This document shows, in pieces, positions 1-12,300 of a stretch of 64,000 bases of DNA. Below the pieces are notes generated by a model. It had not been told where the DNA came from, ran no database searches, and saw nothing but the letters and a program-made list of their open reading frames with translations. How positions within the stretch are numbered: the stretch's first letter is position 1; each line of letters starts with the position of its first letter. The translations under genes were made by a program, and so were the position numbers. Origin of the DNA: Linanthus parryae (Eukaryota > Streptophyta > Magnoliopsida > Ericales > Polemoniaceae); assembly GCA_023055425.1 (NCBI GenBank), contig JALGPY010000006.1, positions 72,138,127-72,202,126 of the forward strand. The letters are read 5' to 3'.

Positions 1-434
1 AACTACAAAAAAAAAGTCCGAGTCTTCTTTATCAAAATCCACCCCAAACTAGTATTAGCATCAAGCATGCTAGCTTCATTTTTCGATCACTTATGAATAA
101 CGATTTTATAGTTGGGCATAAAATAGGATCGGGTTGCTGAAAATGAAAAGAGTGTGTCTCATTCACATAAATCCATCCCAAAATAGTTCTGGCATCGAGC
201 ATGCTAGCTTCATTTTTGGTTTGGGCGCAAATAATGAAGGTGTATTGGAACTGAGAGTTATGTTGGACTTTTGATTGTTGGAGAAATTACATGGATAATT
301 CATACTCTTCCATAGTAGCACATTTGGCGTAGTTTGATAACAATGGAGCTCAATGTTTTATGCAAATTAAACTAACCTAGTTCTCTACATGTTGTTGTAT
401 GGAGAATACTTTTAACTCAAGTCAATGCAGCTAA
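1..434. repeat. Left-edge repeat-rich segment flanking Copia LTR
   Basis: No gene is seen. A block of about 51 bp occurs twice as a direct repeat (about 46-97 and 170-220), both copies containing agcatgctagcttcattttt. The segment 325-434 is closely matched by 27,341-27,450, which lies between two LTR copies at the other end of the Copia element. It therefore belongs to the Copia LTR or to its immediate flank and not to unique DNA. Confidence 0.6.
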
Positions 435-1431
435 TGTTGGATAACAATTGAAACTGGACCAAAGGAAGGGAAGAAGAAGAGAATAGAACAGAAAATAGAC
501 TGTAAAATAAATGCATAAAAATAAACACTTGCAGAGTATTGACAATCTCCTAATTAATTCGGAGACGATATCGAGCATAGCTCGATGTCCTTAAGGCTTA
601 TTTTCCCCGTATGGTACTGCTTGTAACGGAGCAAACGCCTCGCAGGATAATCGCCCCAACCGTGCAGTTTGTCAGTACACTCGCTGCACCCTTCGAACCG
701 CAATGGTATGGAAACTCTCTCAGGAAAGGGTAAGGATTGCAAGATATCGAAGATGTTTTGGAATTTGGTAAGTAAGTAAAACCGTTGGGGGAAGCCTGCT
801 ATTTATAGCAGCAATGGTACCCGTTGGAATGGAGCAGTTGTAAAATTCATGACAGTTGAACTCTCATGAACGGTTGCACCTGTTCGGGTTTAATTTCAGA
901 TTAATTTTCAGTGAAAGTCCTGGTACCAAAAAAATAATTGCAAGAGTTGGTTTTGGGCCCAAAAAGTTAAGTATTGGCTTGACTAACAAATCAGCCCAAC
1001 CCACACCTCGCCTCGCCACGTCACGGCCCATGCCCGAACACGAACCCGAGACCGAGCCGAGCCGGCCGGCCGGCGAGGGCGGCGCGCGCACCCGTGTGGT
1101 GGTTCAACCTTTCTCTAGGTCCTCCCTCATGCAAAAAATGTGCTCCGCCCAAAGGGCGTGCCCTTAAGGTCATACTTGGAATATTTATGCAGCACTAAGT
1201 TGCTTTACATGAAGATGTGGTACACTTTTCTTCAAGTGTTTCCATCATCTCAACATCCTACTTTCACACATGAATATTTCATTCATCCGAACACGATTGA
1301 GGACGAAACAAAGTGGTAGGATTATCTCCTAGCTCCAAGGATTCCATAGCCACTTTCAGTTTCCTGAACCGTTAACCCGGCTTGTCGTAAACCAGGTTCA
1401 AAGTCGACCCAAAATCGATGTTTTGCCAACA
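435..1431 (-). repeat. 3' LTR of the nested minus-strand Copia element (copy A)
   Basis: A 997-bp sequence, bounded on the plus strand by tgttggataac and ttttgccaaca, recurs at 26,355-27,340 and 27,451-28,446. Read on the minus strand it starts TGTTGG and ends CCAACA, a normal TG...CA LTR. A purine-rich tract lies directly beside its minus-strand start, which marks it as the 3' LTR of a minus-strand element. A TATA-like ctatttatag lies at 799-808. The minus-strand 3' boundary is uncertain, because homology to the other copy continues to about 325. Confidence 0.75.
799..808 (-). promoter_or_regulatory. TATA-like box of Copia LTR
   Basis: The decamer ctatttatag is preserved in LTR copies A and B, while copy C has lost the tttatag part. 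Its place inside the LTR fits the U3 promoter, but no transcription start is visible from sequence alone. Confidence 0.4.
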
Positions 1432-1443
1432 ATCCCCCACATG
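1432..1443 (-). other. Polypurine tract next to Copia 3' LTR
   Basis: On the minus strand the bases just before the LTR read catgtgggggat, followed by TGTTGG. A G-rich tract touching the LTR is the normal plus-strand priming site, and it fixes the orientation of the element as minus. Confidence 0.7.
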
Positions 1444-1576
1444 AATGATAAAATTGGCATAAGATCCGGATTATCAGGGAAGAGAGAGAGATGTCAAGGG
1501 AACGATAATCGCATGAGAAAGGTAGTCTCCTTGAACCTCTCCTAGTGGAATACTATCGGATATATACTAGATTGTC

Positions 1577-4500
1577 TGAAACGACCCAGGATCTCGGTTC
1601 AGGGTTAACGCGACAATCGACAACCAAAAGTATATTATTAACTATTAAATTTACATTTCGGTTGAAGTACATAACAAAATTTCGATAATAAGTACAATTT
1701 AAAACATAACATTTGTGATCTACTAAGTGATCTAAGTTAAGCTATACTTCTTCGTCTCGATCCGCGTTCCCATTCCCCAAACTTGATTGACGACCTGCGG
1801 TTTTAAAATGGCAAATGCCGACGCAGTTTTGAAGAAATAATCAGTAAAAACTGAGTAAATACATACTACGACATGTAAAGCAACGAGTGGCACGGAAGCA
1901 TGAGTTGGAACAAATTAGAAGATTTAAACAGTAAAGCTATCATGTTGGATAATTTGGAACAACTGGAAGTAAACGAGTAACAAAAACCTCTCAATTTAAT
2001 AAAATTGAGAAACCACGAGTAGTTGGTAAAATATCCAGAGTAAACAAGTTCATTTGAACTGATAACGATAGTACTTCATGAGTAGCCAAGATTTACAATT
2101 CATTTCAACCGATTAGGGCATATCAAGAGCCACAAACCACATTAATAAGTAGTCAATTTTTAATTTCGACTTCAATCAACAGTTTAATTTAGCTGAGGCG
2201 TGTCAAGAGCCACCAGCAGGATCGATGTAAACAGAGGGATCACGAAATAATCACTAAGGGTTCCTTCTAGGGTCTATCAAACCCTATTTCACCCGAGCGT
2301 TAAGGGAGCCCATTCGTCAACCCCGCTCACAACATTAGCTAAAAGGCCTTAAGTGTCGACACCCCTATACCGTAGTGACCCTTACAAGTATAAGTAGCAC
2401 TCTATAGCTCTATAAACCCATTGGCCTCAATATCTTGATACATTTTGGCTCATCGGGGGTGGATTTGTGAACATTAACGTTCTATCCAATAATAAGAAGC
2501 ATTGCTTCAATGGTCTTAGCCATACGAAAATGGAGGATCGCTTGATGCCTCCCATTAATAACAGTACTCTGTACATCGTCCTAAGTCTATTAGAGGTATT
2601 TTATTTCTTCTCTTTCACATAACCAGAATCATAATATCAACACTTCGCAAGTAATTTCCGAGAGTTCTCAAAGGAGATAAATAAAATAGTTTAACAACTT
2701 TCGAGTCGAAAACATGCATTCTCATACTATTTCATATAAAAAAAACATTCATTTGAAACATCAAACGCAAACGCACATTTTGATATAAAAAGTCCGTACA
2801 TATGTACTTACCTCTGGGGCATGAAAGGCGCAAAGCAACGCTAGCACTCCTACAACGCTCGTCTCCGAGTCTCACAGTAAATGCACCAACACGAATACGT
2901 ATGTCTACTTCAAACGATCCTTAATAACGGCTGGATATACACAAGTATACAACCTATTAGCATATATCCTCTATATGAGGTTTTATGCAAGAATTCAATA
3001 AAATGCTGGTCATGCAAGCTAACTTGACCAAAATGCCCCTGATACCTCAAAACTCTCGAATACAGTCCTTGAGTGTGCCTGGACTCCAAATTATACTCAT
3101 ATTGGCCCAACAACATGAAAGAATGACTCTTAACTCTCCCATATGAACTTAGCATCGAAATCTACAACTTTTAATAATTTGCACTTAGGCCCCTAAAGTT
3201 TGGTACAATTTCAAAAAGACCCCAACATTTGACTTGGTCAACACTAGCCCAAAATTATATACGAGTACTCCAAATACGCATACATGACATGCTGACAAAC
3301 TCCAAGTTACTAAACTAATCTCAATTCAAAGTTTAAGTGAAGTCAAACTAGGGTTTGCGAAAAGTCAAACTTGGTCAAACATGATATTTAGACTCAGAAT
3401 ATGATTACGAGCAAGTTTCGTGAAGAACACTAAGGCTAGAAATGTCATTTAGAGTGTCGAATTCAAAAGTCAAATTTAGAAGAAAGTCGACTCAACTAGT
3501 CAACTTTAGAGCTGATTTGTAATCAATTGAGGGGGATACTTGAAAATCTGAGAATAGGGTTTTGAAGACGATAGTTCAAGGATTCCAGAACATATTTGAA
3601 CTCCTAAAAACTCCAAGTATTCAAAGAAATATCGCTAGTCAAAGATGGATGAAAATTACGATTCAATACTTAGAAAAAACTCGATAGTGCTTCGCGAGTT
3701 CAAGCTAGCAACTTTAGGCTCGTTTTGTGAGAAATCCGTTATAAATTTGAACATGACCCAGAGATGATGATTTGAAGTATTATGTATCAGCTTCACAAAG
3801 GAGAAAACAGATCCAAATTTCATTAAGTTTTGAAGAAGATACAAGGGTTACAAAATGGATGTTTCATCATATCCTTCTATACTTAGAAAATTTTTGAGCA
3901 CTCACAGCCAAGAACACATCAAACACCTAGCTAACTAGCCATGTTCAAGCCCAATTTCAGAGGGTTTAGAGATGAAATTGGACCGCGAAATTCAAATGAA
4001 ACTTGTAGCTAGCATACCCAAGATTACACAGGAAGAAACCGAGCATGATTTGGACAAGAATTGAGGGAGTTACAGTCCCATAAACAGGGCAGGTTCATGA
4101 ACCCAAAAACATGAACTACAAGAATCAAACTATAATGATTTGTTGTTACAGTCACGATTTGATGATCTAAACATGTTGTGGACGTGATTAGGAGCATGCT
4201 CATGCTTTAAATTGATCAAAACAAGCAAGAATCGAAGCCGTACCGAGCTCGAGCTTTTCCGGCGGCCATGGCGGATTCCGGCGACTCGTCGCTCGGTTTC
4301 CTTCGATTCCGCGCGTCCCCTGGTGCTTTTGGGTTCGCCTGCATTGTCCACGATGCTCAGAGGCCTCGAAGCAACTGCTGGAAGGGAAAGAGATGGCCAA
4401 GAACGGACAGAACCACCAAGCCCAGCCACCGGTGGTGTTCCCGACGGGTCTTCGAACCTAGATTCCGGCGAAGCATTATTCCAACGAATTGGACCGAAAA

Positions 4501-5161
4501 TTTGGTACCCCTAGGTTTGTCCAAGAGCAAGGATCACGAAAACACAAGCTAGAATGATCAATTCGGAACAGAGACAGAGAATTTGACAAGAAGACGAGTT
4601 AGGGTTCTTACCGTTCTTCGTCGAATTTGACCTCGATAAGCAACCATTCGGGGAACGGATTGAGGGCTTTTGCTCCCTGTGTCGAGGGCTTCTACCAGCA
4701 GCAGCAGAATCGTGAAAGAAGGAGTGGTGGCTGCTGGTGGTTGTGTTGGTGGTGGTGGTTGTATGGTGGAGAAGAAGAAGAAGATGATGATGAAAATGGT
4801 GTTGATGATGTCTCTCTCTCTCTCTCTCTCCACAATCTGATTGTGGGTAAGGTGAAGAAGATGTGGCCACCTCACCTAGAGAGGTGTCAAATTGGAGTAG
4901 ACATGTGGCAAGCATGCATGTGGGTGAAAGTGTAATTTTCCAAAGTGTGGGGTACTAACTAGAATTAGAGGTTCTACTTAATTGTAGAGAATTGCACAAC
5001 CACCCCGAACATCTCTAGTGCCTCAAAATCATTCTAACAACGTCCAAATATCGCCAACGCTCCAAAATGCACACTTTAAAGTCGTGACAAACTATTTACA
5101 AATTCGCCCCCAAGGTCTTGATATTGCACTAAGAATTCTCTCGGAAATTAGGGGTGTTACA
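1577..5161 (-). mobile_element. 3.6-kb solo LTR (chromovirus-like Gypsy) inside the Copia element
   Basis: The insert is bounded by a perfect 5-bp duplication ttgtc (1,572-1,576 and 5,162-5,166). On the minus strand it begins TGTAACACCCC and ends GGTCGTTTCA, so it has TG...CA ends. No internal domain, primer site or second LTR was found, so it reads as a solo LTR left by recombination. Two stretches (2,278-2,370 and 1,795-1,826) match, in reverse complement, modules in the LTRs at 52,954-57,575, which links the families. A GC-rich segment near 4,250-4,450 and trinucleotide and CT repeats near 4,730-4,830 give overlapping ORFs on both strands that look like chance. Confidence 0.8.
4729..4832. 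repeat. Low-complexity GGT/GAA/GAT and CT repeats
   Basis: Simple trinucleotide repeats (tgg, gaa, gat) are followed by a run of about ten tc units at about 4,810-4,830. They produce artificial His-, Thr- and Phe-rich ORFs on the minus strand. Confidence 0.8.
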
Positions 5162-5166
5162 TTGTC

Positions 5167-5669
5167 AGTGGACCTTGAACTACTTTCCTTAGTGTATACC
5201 TAGGAAATAGTACTCACACGGTTATCATCCTTCCATATAAGGTTCTCATTGTTGTGTCCATTTTGGCCCTGTAACACTTTTTCCTGCTTTTGTGAGTGCT
5301 CTTAGAAAATTTAGCCTCGTCATTCTCCTAGAACCGGCTGCCAGTTCCCACTCATATAGGTGAGTCTCATAAAGAATATTTTGCCATACTCCATTGGGTT
5401 TTATCCCCCAAGGTATGAGCTCATTGAAAGCTAATTGCTTATCCTTCCCAATGCAAGCGTCACTCTGTGCCGTCCTAGGAATGGTTTTTGGAAATAAAAT
5501 TTTCTGCAGTGACTAATTTGCACGGTAGTTAGGTTGTCCCTTTTGAACCTAGTTATTGGGATCTCCAGTCATCTAGGTTGGGTTTTCCGTTACGTGCAAC
5601 TCGGTGAGATAGGCTTCAATCATATTCCCCTTAACAAACTAAACACTTGCTCTCTACTTAACCATTTGG
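5167..5669 (-). other. Non-coding 3' region of the Copia element
   Basis: This stretch, with 1,444-1,576, lies between the RNase H remnant and the polypurine tract once the solo LTR is removed. No reading frame of note was found. It is assigned to the Copia 3' untranslated region by position only. Confidence 0.5.
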
Positions 5670-6181
5670 TCAGCTGATCCGCCAAGTTTTCCTTACTATC
5701 CACATAATCGACCGATATAATTCCATTCGAGAGCAATTGTTTAATGGTATTATGTCTACACGTATGTGCCTAGACTTACCATTGTAGATGGTGCTTTGGG
5801 CCCTTTCGATTTCCAATTGACTATCGCAATGAATGCAGATAGCTGGCAACGGTTTTGGCCACATAAGAAGTTCTTCTAAAAATTGACGAAGCCATTCTGC
5901 TTCCTCTCTAGTCTTATCCAAAGCAATTAATTCTGATTCCATTGGGGATCTTGCTATGCAAGTTTGTTTAGAAGATTTCCATGACACGGATGCGCCTCCA
6001 AGGGTAAAGATATACCCGCTTATGGACTTAGAGTCCAATGTGTCCGATATCCAGTTGGCATCACTATACCCTTCCAGTACCGCTGGATACCTAGTATAGT
6101 GTAGTCCGTATGCTGAAGTATGTATTAGATACTTAAGCACTCGAGTCACTCCTTTCCAGTGTTTATCACTTGGATTACTAG
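5670..6181 (-). pseudogene. Copia RNase H domain, downstream block
   Basis: The minus-strand frame reads [10 protein letters not shown], then [49 protein letters not shown] and HIRVDII. This is the Ty1/Copia RNase H series that follows the reverse transcriptase. The family's usual STAESE-type stretch is MESELIAL here. The frame is open for about 159 codons and joins to 17,911-18,120 across the Tat insertion, restoring a continuous reading through [15 protein letters not shown]. The actag duplication marks the join (6,177-6,181 and 17,906-17,910). It is inactive because its element is split into several blocks. Confidence 0.9.
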
Positions 6182-6789
6182 TGTATACAGGAGGATCCTT
6201 TGAGGATGATCCAAATACACACCGGGGGTAGAGAATAGAAGCACGTAGAGTGTAGGTCGTGAGTAGGGAGAGAGCAAGAAGTGATAACTAAGAGAGAGAG
6301 AGAGAGTATGAAAATAACCAGAGCTTCAGCGTGGTCCGAAGATTGCAATGAAGGGTTAACGATCCTATATATAGTAGGAATGTGACCGTTGTAGTGGATT
6401 AATGCGCCCATTAATGGCGGCTTAATTACCTCAACCATAACGGCACGTTCAACCGCATATATAGGGACCGTTACGCACTTCGCCCGCGTATACCGGAACC
6501 GTTATGAGGTTGACCGGGTTTATGGGACACGTGGCCATAAATCTCTCAAAGCAGTTATCAAGGGTCGCGCGCGGGCTTGGTTGTCGCTCGTGCGCGACAG
6601 ATCTTACTCTAGCCTCCAAACCACTAAGTCCCTACAAGTCCCGTGTGGAATGATATGCGAGGGGCCCTGTCTCGCAGCCCCCATACGGATAAGCATGGAT
6701 AATGCTCGTGTAGTACTGTAGCACCAACAGATAGGCTAGATGACTGCCACGTGTAAGCTGACTCACGTGGCTAGAACACACTATCTACA
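6182..6789 (-). repeat. 3' LTR of the Tat element
   Basis: This 608-bp LTR matches 17,301-17,905 throughout, with scattered mismatches and small indels. The minus-strand start is TGTAGATAGTGTG. A TATA-like gatcctatatatag lies at about 6,361-6,374, read on the minus strand, with a CT/AG microsatellite nearby (6,291-6,306). Confidence 0.92.
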
Positions 6790-6799
6790 TTAGCCCCCG
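6790..6799 (-). other. Polypurine tract of the Tat element
   Basis: On the minus strand the sequence acgggggctaa directly precedes the LTR start TGTAGATAG. A G-rich tract at this spot is the expected second-strand priming site and confirms the minus orientation. Confidence 0.7.
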
Positions 6800-7588
6800 T
6801 TTTGCGCGTGGAGACACTTATCAGATGGACTTCAATGCGCAAAAACTAGCGCGCGCGTTGTAGCCACAAACCAATTCAAATGTCCTAGAAATCAGCCCCC
6901 ACGCGTGTCATTATATCCTAGAATCCCAAGATTCGTGCCTTCTGTTCCTCTAGGGTTTTAGCCGTGGCATCAGCAAAGGCCTGTGATTGCGTGATTCGGC
7001 GGTGACTGTTGCGTTTCGACAACTGAAAGGACGCGACTCTTTAGCAGATTTGAATAAATACTCCTCATCCTCCATTGTTGCAAGCTACTGCTTCTCTCTA
7101 GAGTGAATGTTTTCTGAGAATCTCCAAGAGCAAATCCTGATTATCAATCACCAGTTCTTCTTGGCGAATCGTCTCCTTTAAATTGCTTCAACAACACAGG
7201 AATGGTTCCTCAATTTTGGATTAATGCTTCTAATATGAATATCCCCATCTTGACATGCCTTTATATGTGGGATCTGAAACCCAGAGACATTCAAAGACCA
7301 ACCATTGTTTGTAACTGCAGAAAAATGTAAGTTGAAACTTTGAAACAATGGTATTCTGGAATTTTAAACCCAGGGAACTGGAACCCAAAACTTGTAATTT
7401 CCAAAATTGAAGCTGATACTAACCAACTTAAAACCCGGAAACTTGGAACTCTTAAACCTGAACTAGACAGTTCTTCAAGTATCCAAAACTTGTAAATTTG
7501 CTTGAAATTTGTTCTTGAACTTCTTCTTGAGTCAAATCTGATGGCGGATATATTTCTCCCCCTCCCTTTTTTTTGCTTTGCTGTAGAA

Positions 7589-9277
7589 ATGGCCAGAACG
7601 AAGGCAACTAAATATGTGAAGGAAGCTGATGAAATTCCTGATCTTCCTAAATCTTTGTGGAAGAAAGCTCCTTACCTGGGTGGTGAAGACTACTACCATG
7701 CCAGTGTCAGGTTAAGGAGGTTGTCTGACATTGTTTCTAAGGATCTTTTATTGCTAACCCCTCCACCTAGTCGTGAAGAGTTAGATTTAATTGATGCGAA
7801 GGACGTAGTCAGATTGGGTCTTGAAAATGGATTATATCCACATACTGAAATCTCGACCCAGGCTTTCGTGAATAAGCTGGATTTGATGGATGAGTGGACT
7901 GACCATGTGTTGACTTATCATGCCGTCAATCTGACCCAAGCTGGGGTTTATTACGCTATCAGGGCTACGAAGGGAACTGCTGTGAAACTGGATCAAACCA
8001 TGCTTCTAAATCTCTTTTCCAGGTATTCGTCAATAACCCATACCTTCCATTTTGTTGAGTTCGAGGCAGCCCCCACCTTGGAGGACGTGCACATGCTGTA
8101 TGACCTTCCTCCTATGGGCGAGGCCGATCCCTTGGCTGCGCTGGAGACTGATGAAGAGCTCGCTTTATATGAGCAAATGGTCGAATGCATAGCGGAGGTC
8201 AAGAAGATTTCTACTCGTTGGACATCTGCAAAACCTCTTCCAAAATTTCAATTAATCGACACATCTGCGTAGAATACTTGGAGCAAATGGGTGCAGTACA
8301 TCTACCGTGATTATGCAAATAGCAAGATCACTAAAGAGCTGCTGGAAAAAGATCCCAAGGCGGAGAATTTCATAGAAGGCAAAGGGTACAACTGGACTTT
8401 GTGTGGCTTCCTTTGCATTTGGCTTTCTGGGTTCTTGATTGATGGTCATCCCCATGGTGGAGTCTTCTATCATGTTTTGCCTATTGTTGTTCGCCTATCC
8501 TTAGGCCAGAACGTCACACTTGGGCCTCTGGTGTTGGGAACTCTTTACCATCGATTAGACCAGCTTGTGGCTGCAGTGGAAGAGTCGCGTGGGCGGCTTG
8601 ATGTTCTGACTTTTTTCAACATTTCCTTCCTCACCATGTGGGTTTTTTAAAGGTGGCCTTCCTATGCTCCTACCCCTTCAAGAGCCAGATCATGGAACGT
8701 TCCTGGTGCTCAGAACGCGCTTCGTTGTGGGAGGGTTGCGCAGTGGTATAGGACAAAAGATCCCAAGTGTGTATGGAGCTTGATCTACGATGATTGAACC
8801 AAGTTCGTTGCCAGACCCTATGCCACTCGTATTGAAGAGGTGCGATTCTACTCGCGCATGTACCCGTCCGAAGGTGGCCCCATCTCCAAGGACAACCTTA
8901 CCAAAGGACCTAGCTGCTTCAGGGAGTTCGTCTGTTGGTGCTTGAGAGGCTCATTTCCTGCTCTTGCTGAGCATATCACTGAGATATCACCCAAGTACGA
9001 GTGTATCACAGTTGACGTTGATCCCACTCGCGTATGCCCCCTGCTGGGCTATGACATAGTGGCACCTTCCCTCTGGCCTAATTCAGTGTGTAGATGTTGC
9101 TACAAGCGACTGCTGACACTCAAGTGTAAGTGCTCTGCTTTCCAGTCTGCCTTTCAATCAACCTTCACGGAAGCGCGATGGTCGCCCTACCAAAAGTTGG
9201 ACCTCTATCGGGAATACTCAACTGGCAAGGTTTGCAAAATCTGCTTCACCGCGCATCAGCAGGGCTCCCTCTATTAG
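7589..9277 (+). pseudogene. Antisense extra gene of Tat element: plant mobile domain (PMD) protein, degenerate
   Basis: One plus-strand frame (frame 2) runs from the ATG at 7,589 (MARTKATKY) for about 560 codons, broken only by stops at 8,270 (TAG), 8,648 (TAA) and a TGA near 8,797. It holds the series typical of the plant mobile domain: FHFVEFEAAPTLEDVHMLYD, GFLCIWLSGFLIDG, then WPSYAPTPSRARSW, NVPGAQNALRCGRVAQWYR and ATRIEEVRFYSRMYP. A good splice acceptor (pyrimidine tract then ctgtag) sits 2 bases before the ATG, which suggests an intron in the 5' leader. It lies between the 3' LTR and pol, opposite in direction to pol. PMD proteins of plants include MAIN-type factors in silencing and meristem upkeep; a role for this copy is unknown. 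Confidence 0.8.
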
Positions 9278-9311
9278 GAGGAATTCCTTCCCCTTTCGTC
9301 AAATATGCAGT

Positions 9312-12300
9312 TTGAATGCCTCTGCCTATGGGTTTTATTCCTTGCTGGGCAAGGAAAATCACCTGTGTGCCAACGTGATCCTTTCTGAGAAGGTGGTTGC
9401 TGTTAAGGAAGGACTTCAAAGAATGATTGGGTACAGTGAATCTTTCTCTGAGGTTAAGAACACCTCTTTGTCTTTCCTAAAATGCATCTTTTTGGGGTTC
9501 AGTGTCTTACATAAATTTCCTCTTTTCAGTGCTGATTGAGGAGGTTTGCATCTGGAGACCGTTGTACTGCGTTGGTTGATGCTATCCTTCATGCAAAGAG
9601 AACTAAGAAGGTCATCTCTTTGACTATGAAGATGGTTCCTAAAGTGGAGACTTTGCTGCGCCAGGAGATGGATGTATTCGTCCGCTCTCTGATAAGCGAG
9701 AGTGCTGAAGCAGACGCAGAGGTTTCTCCAAGGACCAAAAGGTAAAAACAAAATTCGATTGTGATTTCTTCGCCGCCCAGGGAAGCTCCGGTTTCGCCGC
9801 CCACGGAGGCTCCTGCTCCCAAAGGCAAAGGTAAAGGTTGTCTGCGCAGCAAGTCCCGAAAGGAAACAGCAGTTGAAGGCTTTATCCCATACGATCAGGA
9901 GGAAGAAGAACAAGAGAGAGAATAAAGAGAAGAAGAAATAGAAGAAGAAGGAAGGCAAGAGAGTTCAGAAGGTAATTGAATGAACTCATTTTTCCTTTAG
10001 TCAAGAATTTTTTACGATAATTTTGTTAAAGCAAATTCTTTCTTCGCAGATGATGATAATGAGACCATCAGTAGCCTTTTGGCCAACATGGACGAACAAA
10101 GGGCCCTTCCCCGGATGCGTCGAGTGAGGCCATAGATGCGCGCATAATCGAGGAATCCAAGGGGATGGCTGCTGAGGCGGAAGAGAGAAGAAGGAAACGC
10201 GAGGAGGATGATGTGGAATTGGTTACAAGAAGGAGTCTGGAAGAACAACATGGTGGTAGCATGAGTGTGGCTGCTCTAGAACAAGCGCAGAGTGATTTCG
10301 AGGAAATCGCTGGCGGTGAAGAAGGTACGATTTTTAATCTTGCTGTAACTTATCAAGTTGGTGCATTAAAGCATGGGGTATCTAAACATGACATTCGCCG
10401 ATGGTTAGTGGACAAGTGTGGCGAACCCTCAGGTAAGCACTTGAACAATGTTTGCACGTAAAGTTAACAAGTCATTCCGTATTGTAACAAGTTTTCACAT
10501 GACTTCAGGTCATGCATACCTTAAGTATGTGATAAATGAGGGAACTTCTGTAGCATATGGTGTTGGAGATGCAATCCCACATGAGTGTGGAGGTTCCCGC
10601 TTTTGATCTAGATATAGAGCAGAACATAATGAATAATTTATAAATTATATTACCTCAATGACTTATCCATATTCATCTTGCAGGTGTGGTTGCTTTGAAT
10701 GAGCCTGCTGCCACTTTGATTGAGCCTGCTGCTGCGCAAGGCACGATTGCTGATGCTCAACAGACTCCTCAGAATTCTGAAGGCTTAGGCGATTTGGATC
10801 CCTATGATCCCTTGCTGTGCGAGATTCAACTCATCTCTCCTCCTAGAGCTTATGCTAAGAGGCCTGGCTTCTTAAGATGCGCTATTGTTCCTGCTGCTGA
10901 ACTAATTGCCCAGAACAAGTCTCAGGATGTTATGGTGCTTGAAAAAAGGAGTAAATCTCCCATGGCTCGCGTTCCGGAGCGAAGTTCATACACGGAGAAG
11001 CCCACTATGGTTGCAGATGATGCGGGGGAGCCCCTGGAAGATGTGACTGAGGGATCTGAAGATGATGGCCTAGATGACGAGATGCGAGAGGGAGGCATTG
11101 AAGAGGAATGTGCGAACGAGGGTGGCATGGGCGAAGAGATGGAAACAGAGGGTGTTGGAGCTGAAGTTCTCACAAATGAACAAGTTTCTGAACTTTCAAG
11201 AGATCATCCGGTCATTGAAGACTAGACATCTCATGAGAATGTTGATGCCCCAATAGTAGCTCCTGAGCCAAGGAAATCTCTAGAAAATGAACAAGTCTCT
11301 AGGCAAACAGAAACTGATCAAAGTGCTCTTCAGTCTTCGCATGCGAATGTGGATGCCCCCATGGCGACTCTTGAGACAAGGAGGCCTCCTGAAGAAGCGG
11401 TAATTGCTGATAAAAGTGGTGTTCTTCCTCCAAATGTCAGTCCTGCTGCTGAAGTTAGTGGTGTTAATACTCCACCAATCTATTCTAGACCCTGCTGCCT
11501 CAGTTGGTGTTTCAAGGCCCCCTCAGCAAAACCCTACTATCCCTTCTCTTGAGATAGACTTCTCTCAGGTACCCAATGCATGGAGCTTGTGGGGTTCGCA
11601 GGCTACAGTGGCTATTGCAGGTGTAGACACTTATGTCATACCAGCTAACTACGACGAGCGCGAAGGTTTAGCTGATAGTCAAGTAATGCAGCAAGGAAAT
11701 GATTCATCATCCCAGGCTATGCGCATCCCCTCATTGCGCCAAATTATTGAGGGAACATGTATCTCGTGTCACATCTCATACCCGTTATATTTCTTTGTTA
11801 ATGTTCACACACTTAAGCTTGTCATTTCTGTAGACATGAGGCAATCTGACTTGGACTGGCTTATGAAGATGCGTCTCTCGTATCCAAAGTCATTTGCAAG
11901 GGCTTTGGAGCTAGGCCCCTTCGATAGGAGAATTTACCTGACAGAAGCCATTCGCCTTTTGGAGCAGATATCTGTAACAACTCAGGTTACCATTTCAGCT
12001 CAAAATGCGCGATATTTCTTTTAGACATGCCAAAGACTTCAAGCTATTGCCCAGGGCAGGTTGGACTTTGGTTTCCTTCTTCGGAGACTCAACCAAATCC
12101 TCAACTCTGTTATGCTAAAGTATGGCCATCGCAACCTTGCCATTGAAATCAACAAGTTGAAGGAGCAGAAGAAGAAGGCTGATGATGCTGCCAAACTCCT
12201 CTACGAGATGAAAGCTGGTGTCGAACAGCTGAAACAAGATATTGCCAAGGCGGAGAAGGCTTCGATCTCTTTATCGCCAAAAGATCCTTTGGACAAGGAT

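Noticed and set aside
856..1167. 103-codon ORF in Copia LTR copy A
   Set aside because: It is within the LTR. The matching frames in copies B and C are shorter and differ in sequence, so no coding constraint is seen.
4130..4935. Overlapping ORFs of 94-134 codons on both strands
   Set aside because: They lie in a GC-rich and microsatellite part of a solo LTR. Long His, Thr, Phe or Glu runs come from simple repeats, and no domain is recognisable.
9416..9958. 180-codon minus-strand ORF opposite the antisense PMD gene
   Set aside because: It starts in a Phe-rich run and is a shadow of the Lys/Glu-rich plus-strand coding. No domain is seen.
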